In this document: piece after piece, positions 8,391 to 17,143 of the stretch
Position numbering within the stretch: the first letter of the stretch is position 1
Layout: each line of letters opens with the position of its first letter
NCBI GenBank assembly: GCA_947451285.1
Contig: CANFYL010000004.1
Span: forward strand, 1 to 53,194
Reading direction: 5' to 3'
Source: Comamonadaceae bacterium
GTDB taxonomy: Bacteria; Pseudomonadota; Gammaproteobacteria; Burkholderiales; Burkholderiaceae_C
DNA length: 53,194 nucleotides
Position numbers and translations under genes: made by a program
The notes under the pieces: generated by a model
Seen by the model: only the letters and a program-made list of their open reading frames with translations
Databases searched by the model: none
Told to the model about the DNA's origin: nothing

Positions 8391-9476
8391 TCAGGCGTTT
8401 TGTGCAAATTTCCAGGCCAACTCGGCCATAGGTCGCGCACCAGCACCCGATTTTTTGGCTTGTGCGCTGGATGCGGTACCTGCTTCAACACGTTTGGCGA
8501 TGCCTTGCAGAATTGCAGCAATGCGAAACATGTTGTAGGCAAGGTAAAAATTCCAGTCGGTTTTGAGGTCTTGTGGCCTTGCTAATCCGGTGCGGTCGCA
8601 ATAGCGATGGATGTATTCCGCTTCATTGGGAATTCCTATGGTTGCGAGGTCGACACCACCTATGCCGCGAAAAGTACCCGGTGGAATGTGCCATGCCATG
8701 CAGTGGTAGCTGAAATCAGCCAAGGGATGGCCGATGGTGGAGAGTTCCCAGTCCAATACCGCCATGACTTGGGGCTCATTGGGGTGAAACATCAAATTGT
8801 CAAGTCGGTAATCACCATGCACGATGCTGACTTTGCTGGCGTCCAGAGCGCTGGCAGGCATATGTGCGGGCAACCAAGACATGAGTTGGTCCATCTCGTC
8901 AATCGGTTGCGTGACGGATGCCAAGTACTGCTTGCTCCAGCGACCAATTTGGCGCTCAAAGTAATTGCCGGGTTTTCCGAAATCAGCCAAACCGCGCTCA
9001 GCGAACGGGACGCAATGCAGCGCTGCAATCACGCGATTCATTTCGTCGTAGATGGCTGCGCGCTGTTGTCGATTCATCTCGGGGAGGGTTTGTTCCCAAA
9101 AGACTCGACCTTGAATAAACTCCATGATGTAAAAAGCCCGTCCGATGATGGACTCATCTTCACACAACACATGCATTTGAGCCACGGGTACATCTGTGCC
9201 ATACAAGCCGCCCATGACCTTGAACTCACGCTCTACCGCATGGGCTGATGGCAGTAGTTTGGACACCGGGCCAGGTTTGGCCCGCAACACGTAGCTTTTG
9301 CTGGGGGTGATGAGTTTGTAAGTCGGGTTAGATTGGCCGCCCTTGAACATTTCTACATGCAAAGGACCTGCAAAGCCTTGCAGGTGTTGACTTAGCCAAG
9401 CTTGCAAGGTGCCAATATCAAAGCTGTGGGCATCGCTGACAGCACGGGTGCCGACAAATGTGTCATCCCGGCTCAT
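8391..9476 (-). CDS. APH-family phosphotransferase (LvaA / ACAD10-11 kinase-domain-like)
   Basis: A 361-residue kinase-fold protein of the aminoglycoside phosphotransferase superfamily. The Brenner motif HGDYRLDNLMF carries the catalytic Asp and Asn, followed by VLDWELSTIGHPLADF with the metal-binding Asp. The N-terminal lobe has GGQSNPTYKL and YVLRAKP, with the ATP-lysine. The ATG at 9474-9476 is chosen because GGAG precedes it and it clears the regulator gene's stop by 13 bp; a longer in-frame reading to 9680 would run through that gene. The likely substrate is a hydroxyacyl-CoA rather than an antibiotic, because its neighbour is an ACAD10/11-like dehydrogenase. Confidence 0.88.
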   Translation of the reverse strand: MSRDDTFVGTRAVSDAHSFDIGTLQAWLSQHLQGFAGPLHVEMFKGGQSNPTYKLITPSKSYVLRAKPGPVSKLLPSAHAVEREFKVMGGLYGTDVPVAQMHVLCEDESIIGRAFYIMEFIQGRVFWEQTLPEMNRQQRAAIYDEMNRVIAALHCVPFAERGLADFGKPGNYFERQIGRWSKQYLASVTQPIDEMDQLMSWLPAHMPASALDASKVSIVHGDYRLDNLMFHPNEPQVMAVLDWELSTIGHPLADFSYHCMAWHIPPGTFRGIGGVDLATIGIPNEAEYIHRYCDRTGLARPQDLKTDWNFYLAYNMFRIAAILQGIAKRVEAGTASSAQAKKSGAGARPMAELAWKFAQNA

Positions 9477-9489
9477 AGGTCCACTCCGT

Positions 9490-10209
9490 TCAGTGGTCGG
9501 CTTCGCTGATATGAAGCAAAGCTTCTCGGTTGCGAATGACCAAACCACCCGCTTCGATGCGAATGGCTTCTTCGCGCTCCATGGCTTTGAGTTCTTGGTT
9601 GACGCGTTGACGCGAAGCACCCAGCAATTGAGCCAGTTCTTCTTGCGCCAAGTGCAAGCCAATGCGTGTTTCTTGTGCATTGGTCAAACAAGTTACGCCA
9701 TAGCTTCGAGCCAAGTGCAGCAGCTGTTTGGCCAAGCGCGAACGCAAGGGCAGGGTGTTGAGGTCTTCCACCAAACCAAAGAGTTGGCGAATGCGACGCG
9801 CTTGCAAGCGCAACATCGCTTCGTAAAACTCGACGTGTTGTGACAAGATTTTTTGGAAGTCGGCTTTGGCCACACAAAGAATCGTGGTGTCGCCATGTGC
9901 ATAAACATCGTGGGTGCGACGATCGCCGTCCAAGATGGCCACATCGCCAAACCAAATTCCTGGCTCCACATAGGTGAAGGTGATTTGCTTGCCCGACAGT
10001 GAGGTTGAGCTCACGCGAACGGCGCCTTTGGCGCAGGCCATCCACTCTTCGGGCGCATCGCCGCGCGCTGCGATCAAGTCGCCGTCTTTGCATCGTTTGA
10101 CGTAAGCGCATCGAAGAATGTCGTGTCGTAGTGAAGGAGAGAGAGATGAGAACCAACGACCTGCATTGATTGACTCGCGTTCTTCGATATTAAGAATGGG
10201 ATCGTCCAT
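9490..10209 (-). CDS. Crp/Fnr-family transcriptional regulator
   Basis: A 239-residue regulator with an N-terminal cyclic-nucleotide-binding-like beta-roll (about 20-140; PGIWFGDVAILDGDRRTHDVYA is the conserved signature region) and a C-terminal winged helix with the recognition stretch LAQEELAQLLGASRQRVNQELKAM. It lacks the cysteine cluster of oxygen-sensing FNR, so an Fe-S sensor is unlikely. It is the first gene of a run with the kinase, the dehydrogenase and the GST, which suggests local control of that operon. The effector cannot be read from the sequence. Confidence 0.92.
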   Translation of the reverse strand: MDDPILNIEERESINAGRWFSSLSPSLRHDILRCAYVKRCKDGDLIAARGDAPEEWMACAKGAVRVSSTSLSGKQITFTYVEPGIWFGDVAILDGDRRTHDVYAHGDTTILCVAKADFQKILSQHVEFYEAMLRLQARRIRQLFGLVEDLNTLPLRSRLAKQLLHLARSYGVTCLTNAQETRIGLHLAQEELAQLLGASRQRVNQELKAMEREEAIRIEAGGLVIRNREALLHISEADH

Positions 10210-10262
10210 AGACTGTCTTGTGTGTGACCTGTTGTTGAAGAATTGTCGCCCGGGCGACCGCT

Positions 10263-11042
10263 TTAAAGGTAGCGAGGGTTTTCTTTGTTGAGAAAGGCTG
10301 AAATTCCTACGCCTGCATTGGCATGGTGAAGGTTGCGAACAAAGTGATCGCGCTCTTGTGTCAAGTGCTGTGTGAGGCTTTGTGTGGTGGCATCGTTGAG
10401 CAATTCCTTGATGCTAGACATGGCATTGGGTGCGCGTGCATTCAGACGCTCAGCCAATTGCAGCGCCTGATCGAGCGCGTTGCCACTGTCGACCACTTGA
10501 TTGACCACGCCAAGTGCATGCAAGCGCTCGGCACCAATGCGGTCGCCCAACAAAAGTAGCTCTGAAGCCAGTTGACGCGGAAGTGCTTGCGCCAAGCTCC
10601 AACTGCCGCCACCGTCGGGTGACAAGGCGATGCTGCTGTAGGCCATGACAAAAATACTGTTGCGTGCGGCAACCACCAAATCGCACATCAGCACCAAGGA
10701 AAAACCAGCTCCTGCTGCCGCGCCTTCAACGGCTGCGATCACAGGCTTGGGAAAGGTGCGGATGGCCTCAATCCAGCTGTGCAAAGCTTCAATGCTCTGG
10801 GCTTGTACCTCAGGCGCTTTCTCGCGGTTGCCTTGCAAGCGTTGCAAGTTGCCGCCTGCGCAAAAATTTGCGCCTTCGCCCGTGATGATGACGCTACGGA
10901 TTTCAGGGTTGGTTTCAGCAACGTTGAGTGCCTCAATGCCAGCGGCATACATCTCTGGCCCCAAGGCGTTGCGCAGCGTGGGGTCGGACAAGGTCAAGAT
11001 CAGGGTCTGACCTTGGCTGGTACTTTTAAGTTGTGCAGTCAT
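10263..11042 (-). CDS. Enoyl-CoA hydratase/isomerase family protein
   Basis: A 259-residue crotonase-fold enzyme. The oxyanion-hole segments are visible as GEGANFCAGGNLQRL and AAVEGAAAGAGFSLVLMCDLVVAA, and the family's ALSPDGGGSW stretch follows. It probably hydrates or isomerises an enoyl-CoA; the sequence also resembles proteins named alternative-type oxepin-CoA hydrolase in Comamonadaceae, which I cannot verify here. The start at 11042 leaves 13 bp after the upstream 3-hydroxyacyl-CoA dehydrogenase gene; an ATG at 11069 would overlap that gene by 14 bp and is possible. The two genes form a beta-oxidation-like pair. Confidence 0.88.
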   Translation of the reverse strand: MTAQLKSTSQGQTLILTLSDPTLRNALGPEMYAAGIEALNVAETNPEIRSVIITGEGANFCAGGNLQRLQGNREKAPEVQAQSIEALHSWIEAIRTFPKPVIAAVEGAAAGAGFSLVLMCDLVVAARNSIFVMAYSSIALSPDGGGSWSLAQALPRQLASELLLLGDRIGAERLHALGVVNQVVDSGNALDQALQLAERLNARAPNAMSSIKELLNDATTQSLTQHLTQERDHFVRNLHHANAGVGISAFLNKENPRYL

Positions 11043-11055
11043 CGCCAAACAGGAC

Positions 11056-12576
11056 TCACGACTCAACATTGCTCAGACTGAGGCCGATCGCACCGCGCCG
11101 ACGCAACCAGGGGCTAGGACGGTAACGTGGGTCGCCGTAGACGGTCTGCACATTGAAGAGAACTTCCAAAATCTCAGTCGGGCCGAATTTGTCGCCCATC
11201 ATCAAAGGACCCATGGGGTAACCTAGGCCTAGGGTGACGGCGGTTTCCAAATCTTGTGGTGTGCACACGCCTTGCTGGCAAATGTCGCAGGCAATGTTGA
11301 CGATGGTGGCGACCACGCGTTGTGTGACAAAGCCACCACTGTCGCGGATCACACTGACTGGCTTGCCATCGCGCGCGAACAGGGCGTGCGCGGCGTCGCG
11401 CATGTCAGCTCGGGTGGCGGGGTTGGTCGCCAGTACACGGCGCTTGGTGAGCTTGTCGTCAATGAAGAAATCAATGCCAATGGTGCGAGCTGGGTCAAGC
11501 CGCTCGACGATGGCCACTGTGGTGACATCAAAGCCCAGGGGGGCCACGATGGACAGGGCTTGTGCCGAGGGTGATGCACCCGTTTCAATCTTGGCGCCTA
11601 GGTTTTTGAGCAATTGCAACAACTCGGCGCGCCGCACGGCGCGGGTGGAAACCCACACAGGGGGCATGTCGGACACGACAGGCACGGGTGGCTCGGGAGG
11701 CACTTGCGCCACACCTTCGATGTATTTGTAGAAACCTTCCCCCACTTTTTTGCCCAAGATGCCACCGGCCAATCGTTGGGCGGTGATGACGCTGGGGCGG
11801 TAACGCGGTTCGTCGTAATACTGCTGGTAGATCGACTCCATGACGGGATGCGACACATCGAGTGCCGTCAAGTCCATCAACTCGAAGGGGCCGAGTTTGA
11901 AGCCCACTTGGTCTTTCAAAATTCGGTCGATGGCGGCGAAGTCGGCAATGCCTTCGGACACGATACGCAAAGCTTCGGTGCCGTAGCCCCGACCCGCGTG
12001 GTTCACGATGAAGCCTGGTGTGTCTTGCGCGTGTACAGCTTTGTGGCCCATCTGGGTTGCGTATTGGGCCAAGTCTTGGCAAACAGCGGGCTTGGTTTTG
12101 ATACCGGCAATGACTTCAACCACTTTCATCAAAGGCACGGGGTTGAAGAAGTGGTAGCCCGCAAACTGCTCAGGACGCTTCAGTGCAGAGGCGATGGCCG
12201 TGACAGACAAGGACGATGTGTTGGTGACCAACACTGCGGTGGGTTGCACCAGCGCTTCGAGTTCGGCGAAGAAGGATTTCTTGATGTCCAAACGTTCAAC
12301 AATGGCTTCAATCACCAAATCGCAATCGGCCAAATCTGCCAGTTGCGCGGCGGGTTGAAGTGCTTGTTTGTACTGAGTTGCCTGTTCAGGGCTGAGTCGT
12401 TGTTTCTCGACCAGCTTGTCCCATTGAGACCCTAAGGCAGCGATGGCTTTCGCTACAGCTTCGGCCTGCATGTCAAAGAGTTTGACTTGGCTGCCGGCTT
12501 GTGTCGCAATTTGTGCAATGCCACGCCCCATGGCGCCAGCACCGACAACGCCCACAGTTTTGTAAATCGGATTCAT
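11056..12576 (-). CDS. 3-hydroxyacyl-CoA dehydrogenase (PaaH-like)
   Basis: A 506-residue NAD-dependent enzyme oxidising 3-hydroxyacyl-CoA to 3-ketoacyl-CoA. The Rossmann motif GVVGAGAMGRGIAQ is at residues 9-22, followed by IEAIVE, NTSSLS and the HFFNPVPLMKVVEV signature containing the catalytic His. The length reflects two C-terminal 3HCDH domains, the second ending near RYRPSPWLRRRG, as in PaaH/PaaC of phenylacetate catabolism. It precedes an enoyl-CoA hydratase gene by 13 bp. Specificity cannot be decided between a phenylacetate intermediate and ordinary fatty acids. Confidence 0.92.
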   Translation of the reverse strand: MNPIYKTVGVVGAGAMGRGIAQIATQAGSQVKLFDMQAEAVAKAIAALGSQWDKLVEKQRLSPEQATQYKQALQPAAQLADLADCDLVIEAIVERLDIKKSFFAELEALVQPTAVLVTNTSSLSVTAIASALKRPEQFAGYHFFNPVPLMKVVEVIAGIKTKPAVCQDLAQYATQMGHKAVHAQDTPGFIVNHAGRGYGTEALRIVSEGIADFAAIDRILKDQVGFKLGPFELMDLTALDVSHPVMESIYQQYYDEPRYRPSVITAQRLAGGILGKKVGEGFYKYIEGVAQVPPEPPVPVVSDMPPVWVSTRAVRRAELLQLLKNLGAKIETGASPSAQALSIVAPLGFDVTTVAIVERLDPARTIGIDFFIDDKLTKRRVLATNPATRADMRDAAHALFARDGKPVSVIRDSGGFVTQRVVATIVNIACDICQQGVCTPQDLETAVTLGLGYPMGPLMMGDKFGPTEILEVLFNVQTVYGDPRYRPSPWLRRRGAIGLSLSNVES

Positions 12577-12649
12577 GGTCTGATTATCGCTGACTGAAAA
12601 ATTGAGTGGCTATTCTGAGTGACTGCCAACTGAGCTTTCATCCATCGTT

Positions 12650-12678
12650 TTGACGGCTTGTAGATATGACAGAATATT
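12650..12678 (+). promoter_or_regulatory. Possible sigma70 promoter for the GST gene
   Basis: TTGACG at 12650-12655 is followed after 17 bp by AATATT (12673-12678). It lies about 25 bp upstream of the GST start, in the only AT-rich part of the divergent intergenic region. Confidence 0.35.
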
Positions 12679-12704
12679 TCAATATTCAATGTTAGAGAGA
12701 TCTC

Positions 12705-13370
12705 ATGACGCTCAAACTTTGTGGTTTTGCTGTGAGCAATTACTACAACAAACTCAAAATTCAATTGCTTGAAAAAAATGTGACTTTTGCGGAAGAGTTG
12801 GTCTGGGTTAACCCTGTAGATCCTGCCACACTATTGCGCTCGCCAATGGGCAAAGTTCCCTTTTTAGAAACCCCCAATGGATGTCTGACCGAGTCGGCGG
12901 TCTGCGCCGATTACATAGAAAATGCTTACCCAGAACATCCACTTTTGCCTTCAGATCCATTTGAGTCAGCCAAGGTGCGTGAACTGATTGCATACATGGA
13001 ATTACACATTGAGTTGGTCGCGCGGGAACTCTATGCCCAGGCTTTTTTCGGTGGCCAAGTCAGTGAGGGTGCACAACAACGTGCACGTAAGTTGCTGACC
13101 AAAGGGGTCGATGGGTTTGCAAAGTTGGCGAGATTTTCGCCATATGTAGCCGGTGCGAACTTTAGCTTGGCTGATTGTGCTGCTTGTGTCCATTTACCCT
13201 TGGCATCTTTGGCAACTAAATTGGTATTGGGTGAAGACTTGCTGGCCTCTTTGCCGGTTAAAGAATATACAAAACTTATGTCTAAACGTTCTTCGGTTCA
13301 GCAGGTTCTTGTTGATCGAAAAGCCAGTTCTGAATTAATGTCAACTCGCTACGCTAACCTAGGTGCTTAA
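12705..13370 (+). CDS. Glutathione S-transferase family protein
   Basis: A 221-residue two-domain GST. The N-terminal thioredoxin-like domain starts LKLCGFAVSNYYNKLKI, with Ser11 in the usual glutathione-activating position, and continues to GKVPFLET and LTESAVCADYIE. The helical domain has NFSLADCAACVHLP in place of the common SIADI motif. GAGAG lies before the ATG. The substrate is unknown. It is divergent from the 3-hydroxyacyl-CoA dehydrogenase gene, and its 3' end overlaps the convergent MFS gene by 4 bp. Confidence 0.85.
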   Translation: MTLKLCGFAVSNYYNKLKIQLLEKNVTFAEELVWVNPVDPATLLRSPMGKVPFLETPNGCLTESAVCADYIENAYPEHPLLPSDPFESAKVRELIAYMELHIELVARELYAQAFFGGQVSEGAQQRARKLLTKGVDGFAKLARFSPYVAGANFSLADCAACVHLPLASLATKLVLGEDLLASLPVKEYTKLMSKRSSVQQVLVDRKASSELMSTRYANLGA

Positions 13371-14536
13371 GGCGTATTTTTGTCAATTCTTTGTGCCACG
13401 CGCGCAGCCTGAATGCTCAGGCCTAAAGCCAGCACAATGCCTACCCACGCAAATAAGTGGAGCCGGTTCATTGCCCCTTGGTTTATCAGCCATCCCCCCC
13501 CTGCGGCTCCAATAGCTTGTCCCAGATAGATGGCCGATGTATTGAGCGCAGCAGAACCAGAGGCAAGAGCGGGTCTGAGTTGTATCAACCGAGCTTGTTG
13601 GGCGGAGTTGCAAGCAAACATGCCCAAGCCCCAAGGAATCAAGATCAAGGCGGCAAGCCAAACTTGGTTGCCCAGCGGCCACATCAACAAACTCATTGAC
13701 ATCAGGATCAGGCACAGATTGACACATCGCTCAGCCCCGATTCGATCAATTTGGCGAGACATCAAGAGGTTGCCTATCAGGCCGCAGGCGCCAAAACAAG
13801 CGAATAACATGCTCAAGTCTGCAGGACTGGTGTCTAAGGTGTGTTTGAAATATGGGGCAAAGTAAGCACTCAAAACAAATTGTCCTGAAGCACTCAGCAC
13901 CGTTACACCAACGGTCATCATCAAGTCATTAGCGCCAAGTGTTTGACGCCATGCCACCAATGACATCACTGGTGGCGCCAAACCTTTTGGAATGACCAGC
14001 CATGTCCAAGCTGCACTCAGAAGAGACAGGCAGGAGAGCAAAGCAAACACCACACGCCAACCAAAGACCTCACCTATCCAAGCCGCCGTAGGCATACCAG
14101 CGACAGAGGCTATTGACCAGCCAACAAATACAAAAGTGATGGCTCGCCCTCGGTTTGATGTCCCCGCCAACTGGCCAATGCAGGCTGCGGCTTGAGGGGT
14201 AAAGATTGCAGGGGCAACCATTGCTAACACACGCATCCATAAAATGCTTTGGTAGTCGGGCATGAGCGCGCAAAGCGCGTGGGCAAAGCCATACCAAAGC
14301 ATGACCCAACTGAGCAACTGACGTCGATCACGTTTGCCCAAAATCGTAGCAAAAAGCGGGGCACTCAAGCACATCAATACGGAGCCAGCAGTGATCAGAA
14401 AACCAGCTTGAGCAACCGTGATCTCTAAATCATGGGTGATGTCGTTCAATGCACCTGGCACCATGAGGACGCCAAAACCAATGACAAAATTCCCATATAG
14501 AAAACACCACAAAACGCCTGCAGGGGCACTGTTCAT
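13367..14536 (-). CDS. MFS transporter (DHA1-like)
   Basis: A 389-residue inner-membrane protein with about 12 predicted helices. The loop between helices 2 and 3 has the motif-A-like FATILGKRDRRQLL, and the sixth-to-seventh helix linker is short, as in drug/H+ antiporters of the DHA1 type. The cargo cannot be inferred. The start is 2 bp after the stop of the D-2-hydroxyacid dehydrogenase gene, so translation is probably coupled and the transporter may move that enzyme's substrate or product. Confidence 0.88.
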   Translation of the reverse strand: MNSAPAGVLWCFLYGNFVIGFGVLMVPGALNDITHDLEITVAQAGFLITAGSVLMCLSAPLFATILGKRDRRQLLSWVMLWYGFAHALCALMPDYQSILWMRVLAMVAPAIFTPQAAACIGQLAGTSNRGRAITFVFVGWSIASVAGMPTAAWIGEVFGWRVVFALLSCLSLLSAAWTWLVIPKGLAPPVMSLVAWRQTLGANDLMMTVGVTVLSASGQFVLSAYFAPYFKHTLDTSPADLSMLFACFGACGLIGNLLMSRQIDRIGAERCVNLCLILMSMSLLMWPLGNQVWLAALILIPWGLGMFACNSAQQARLIQLRPALASGSAALNTSAIYLGQAIGAAGGGWLINQGAMNRLHLFAWVGIVLALGLSIQAARVAQRIDKNTP

Positions 14537-14538
14537 GG

Positions 14539-15546
14539 TCAGCGGCGGACTTGCAAAGCGCCAGGATTGACGATGTTGGTGGGTGTTCCTTTGATGAAAT
14601 TCACAACGTTGTCAAACGCTAGACCAAAGTACAACTCGTAGCTGTCTTGTTCAACGTAACCGATGTGTGGTGTACATATGCAATTTTCAAGACGCAGTAG
14701 GGCGTGACCTTGCAAGATTGGTTCGCTTTCAAAGACATCAATCGCAGCCATTCCAGGGCGACCACGGTTCAAACCAGTCAGCAATGCATCGGGTTCTATC
14801 AACTCAGCACGCGAAGTATTGACCAGCAATGCTGTAGGTTTCATTCGCTGTAGATCAGCTGATGTGACGATGCCGCGCGTAGCGTCGACAAGACGTAAGT
14901 GCAAGCTGATGATGTCAGACTCTGCAAAAAACTCTTCTCTTGTAGCTGCGACGTTGAGTCCATCTTTGAGGCCATGTTCACGCGAGGCTTCGCTCCCCCA
15001 CAGCAAGACGCGCATGCCAAAAGCTTTGCCATAGCCAGCCAGCAATTGGCCGATTTTTCCGTAACCCCAAATGCCCAATGTTTTTCCGCGCAAGACTTGC
15101 CCCAGACCAAAGTTGGTGGGCATCGAGCCAGATTTAAGCCCCGACTGTTGCCAAGCCCCATGTTTGAGATGACTGATGTATTGCGGAATGCGGCGCATGG
15201 CGGCCATGATTAATGCCCATGTCAATTCGGCTGGTGCGATGGGTGAGCCTGAGCCTTCGGCTACCACGATGCCACGTTCGGTACATGCGGCCACATCAAC
15301 GTGGCTACCCACCTTGCCGGTTTGAGAAATCAGCTTGAGATTGGGAAGTTTCTCAATCAATTGACGTGTGATGTGGGTTCGCTCTCGAACCAGGACTAGA
15401 ATTTCAGCGTCTTTCAGACGTACTGACAGTTGTCCAATGCCCTTGATGGTGTTGGTATACACCTTAGCTTGGTAAGCTTCGAGCTTGGTGGCGCAATTGA
15501 GTTTTCGAACGACGTCTTGGTAGTCGTCTAGGATGACAATATTCAT
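14539..15546 (-). CDS. D-2-hydroxyacid dehydrogenase family protein
   Basis: A 335-residue NAD(P)-dependent oxidoreductase interconverting a 2-oxoacid and a D-2-hydroxyacid. The Rossmann motif appears as GIWGYGKIGQLLAGYG, and the catalytic trio is seen in NTSRAEL (Arg), DVFESEP (Glu) and CTPHIGY (His). The N-terminal catalytic half includes SQTGKVGSHVDVAAC. It resembles the subgroup often next to MFS transporters in Burkholderiales. The substrate is unknown; glyoxylate/hydroxypyruvate and phosphoglycerate are alternatives. It heads a two-gene operon with the transporter. Confidence 0.9.
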   Translation of the reverse strand: MNIVILDDYQDVVRKLNCATKLEAYQAKVYTNTIKGIGQLSVRLKDAEILVLVRERTHITRQLIEKLPNLKLISQTGKVGSHVDVAACTERGIVVAEGSGSPIAPAELTWALIMAAMRRIPQYISHLKHGAWQQSGLKSGSMPTNFGLGQVLRGKTLGIWGYGKIGQLLAGYGKAFGMRVLLWGSEASREHGLKDGLNVAATREEFFAESDIISLHLRLVDATRGIVTSADLQRMKPTALLVNTSRAELIEPDALLTGLNRGRPGMAAIDVFESEPILQGHALLRLENCICTPHIGYVEQDSYELYFGLAFDNVVNFIKGTPTNIVNPGALQVRR

Positions 15547-15598
15547 AACCCAATTGTGCCTTGTCCCTTGACGGGGTAATTGTCACCCGGAGTACTGC

Positions 15599-16114
15599 AT
15601 GTCTATTTCCATGTCCTCAGCCAGCTTGCCGGTCTTACAGACCATGTTGAGTAATTTGAACCATTTGCTGGGCAAGGCCCAGGCGCATGCAGAAGTCAAA
15701 AAATTTGATCCCATCGTCCTCACACAATACCGTTTGGCTCCTGACATGCTGCCATTCTCACGCCAGGTGTTGATCGCGTGTGATGCAGCCAAACTGTGCG
15801 TATCGCGTTTGTCTGGCTTAGAAGCACCGAAATTTGATGACACCGAAACCAATTTGAATGACCTGATGGTTCGAATTCAAAAGACGCTTGAGTGGATAGG
15901 TTCTGTGCCAAGCTCTGATTTGGATGGTTCCGAACTTAAAAGCATCACATTCCCTGTGGGGAAAGACAAAACTCGCACAATGACCGGTGAGAATTACCTT
16001 AAACACTGGGCTCTACCCAATGTGTTTTTCCATGTCACCACGGCCTATGCCATATTGAGACACAACGGCGTAGAGGTAGGCAAGGCGGACTACCTCTTGG
16101 GCGCAGATGCTTGA
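15599..16114 (+). CDS. DUF1993 domain protein
   Basis: A 171-residue protein matching the DUF1993 pattern (DinB-like four-helix fold): an N-terminal VLQTMLSNLNHLLGKAQAHAE helix, a DMLPFSRQVLIACDAAK segment, and the late WALPNVFFHVTTAYAILRHNGVEVGKADYL motif with a conserved His. GGAG precedes the ATG by 6 bp. Function is unknown. It stands alone, divergent from the hydroxyacid dehydrogenase and convergent with the lexA unit. Confidence 0.85.
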   Translation: MSISMSSASLPVLQTMLSNLNHLLGKAQAHAEVKKFDPIVLTQYRLAPDMLPFSRQVLIACDAAKLCVSRLSGLEAPKFDDTETNLNDLMVRIQKTLEWIGSVPSSDLDGSELKSITFPVGKDKTRTMTGENYLKHWALPNVFFHVTTAYAILRHNGVEVGKADYLLGADA

Positions 16115-16174
16115 AGCCTGCTAGACCTGATCGGCAGCCAAGATTGCGCTTCCATCAATTCGCCTAGTTGAGTT

Positions 16175-16417
16175 TCAGTGCCTGTTTTCTAGTTCGGCCA
16201 AACGGTCTAGCTCTGCACAGACGTCTGCCATCCTTCCTGATATCACCATTCGGCCTGCGTTGTGACGACTTTGGTGCGCTTCCATGACGCGCGCAACCCG
16301 AAGCGGTAACGCTGGTTTAGCGCTTGTGCTTTGTATTGCTTGGGTTGGTAGAAATCCACGAAAGGTGTTTTGCAATGGGTTGAGAAGGCGATAAGCGCCA
16401 AAGATTGCGAGGCTCAT
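16175..16417 (-). CDS. Small protein downstream of lexA (unknown function)
   Basis: An 80-residue protein starting 13 bp after the lexA stop and so probably cotranscribed and SOS-regulated. It has a weakly hydrophobic N-terminus, a Ser/Pro-rich middle and a C-terminal segment with ARVMEAHQSRHNAGRMVISGRM followed by an acidic helix. I do not recognise a domain. In Pseudomonas the cell-division inhibitor sulA follows lexA, so a similar role is possible, but there is no sequence resemblance I can point to. AAAGAAAGA upstream could serve as a ribosome site. Confidence 0.65.
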   Translation of the reverse strand: MSLAIFGAYRLLNPLQNTFRGFLPTQAIQSTSAKPALPLRVARVMEAHQSRHNAGRMVISGRMADVCAELDRLAELENRH

Positions 16418-16430
16418 GGTTAGTCTTTCT

Positions 16431-17105
16431 TTACATCAACATGGTGTTACGGATCAGGCCCACTGCCAAGCCTTCAATTTCAAAAGGTTCTCCAGGCTCG
16501 ACCACTATGGTTTGAAAGTCTGGGTTTTCTGCCATCAGTTCAATTTGCGTTGCGGTTCTGCGAAAGCGCTTCACGGTTACTTCATCCCCTAAGCGGGCGA
16601 CGACGATTTGCCCGTTTCTGGCCTCACGCGTGGATTGCACGGCCAACAAATCACCGTCCATGATGCCGGCGTCACGCATGGACATTCCTCGCACACGCAG
16701 CAGGTAATCGGGTTTGTGCTGAAACAGACTGCTCTCAACGTAATAAGTCTGATCCACGTGTTCTTGGGCCAAAATGGGAGAGCCTGCCGCTACCCGCCCA
16801 ACAAGCGGTAAAGCCAGTTGTGCCAAGCTTTGCAAGGGCAGTGTGAATTGCTGTGTCAACGAATGCTGCATGGTTCGAAAATTCTGACCTTTCAGACGAA
16901 TTCCTCGTGAAGTGCCGCTGACTAACTCAATCACGCCTTTGCGTGCCAATGCTTGTAGATGCTCTTCTGCTGCGTTGGCTGACTTGAATCCAAGCTCATT
17001 GGCTATTTCTGCTCTGGTGGGCGGTGATCCCGTATTAGCAATGGCAGATTGAATCAACTCCAAAATCTGTTGCTGTCTTGGTGTGAGTTTGGGCGTATCG
17101 TTCAT
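16431..17105 (-). CDS. lexA: LexA repressor
   Basis: SOS repressor of 224 residues. The N-terminal winged helix ([39 protein letters not shown]) binds DNA. The C-terminal latent protease has the cleavage site Ala107-Gly108, the catalytic Ser142 in GMSMRDAG and Lys179 in EVTVKRF; the distances between them (35 and 37 residues) match E. coli LexA exactly. The ATG at 17103-17105 is preceded by AGGAG 8 bp away. Two LexA-box-like sites lie just upstream, so autoregulation is expected. Confidence 0.97.
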   Translation of the reverse strand: MNDTPKLTPRQQQILELIQSAIANTGSPPTRAEIANELGFKSANAAEEHLQALARKGVIELVSGTSRGIRLKGQNFRTMQHSLTQQFTLPLQSLAQLALPLVGRVAAGSPILAQEHVDQTYYVESSLFQHKPDYLLRVRGMSMRDAGIMDGDLLAVQSTREARNGQIVVARLGDEVTVKRFRRTATQIELMAENPDFQTIVVEPGEPFEIEGLAVGLIRNTMLM

Positions 17106-17143
17106 AAAAGCATCTCCTGCACAATAGGGGGTGACTTGAATAT

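Noticed and set aside
9477-9680. N-terminal extension of the APH-like kinase
   Set aside because: It runs through the 3' end of the Crp/Fnr gene, has no homology to the family, and the ATG at 9476 has a good ribosome site.
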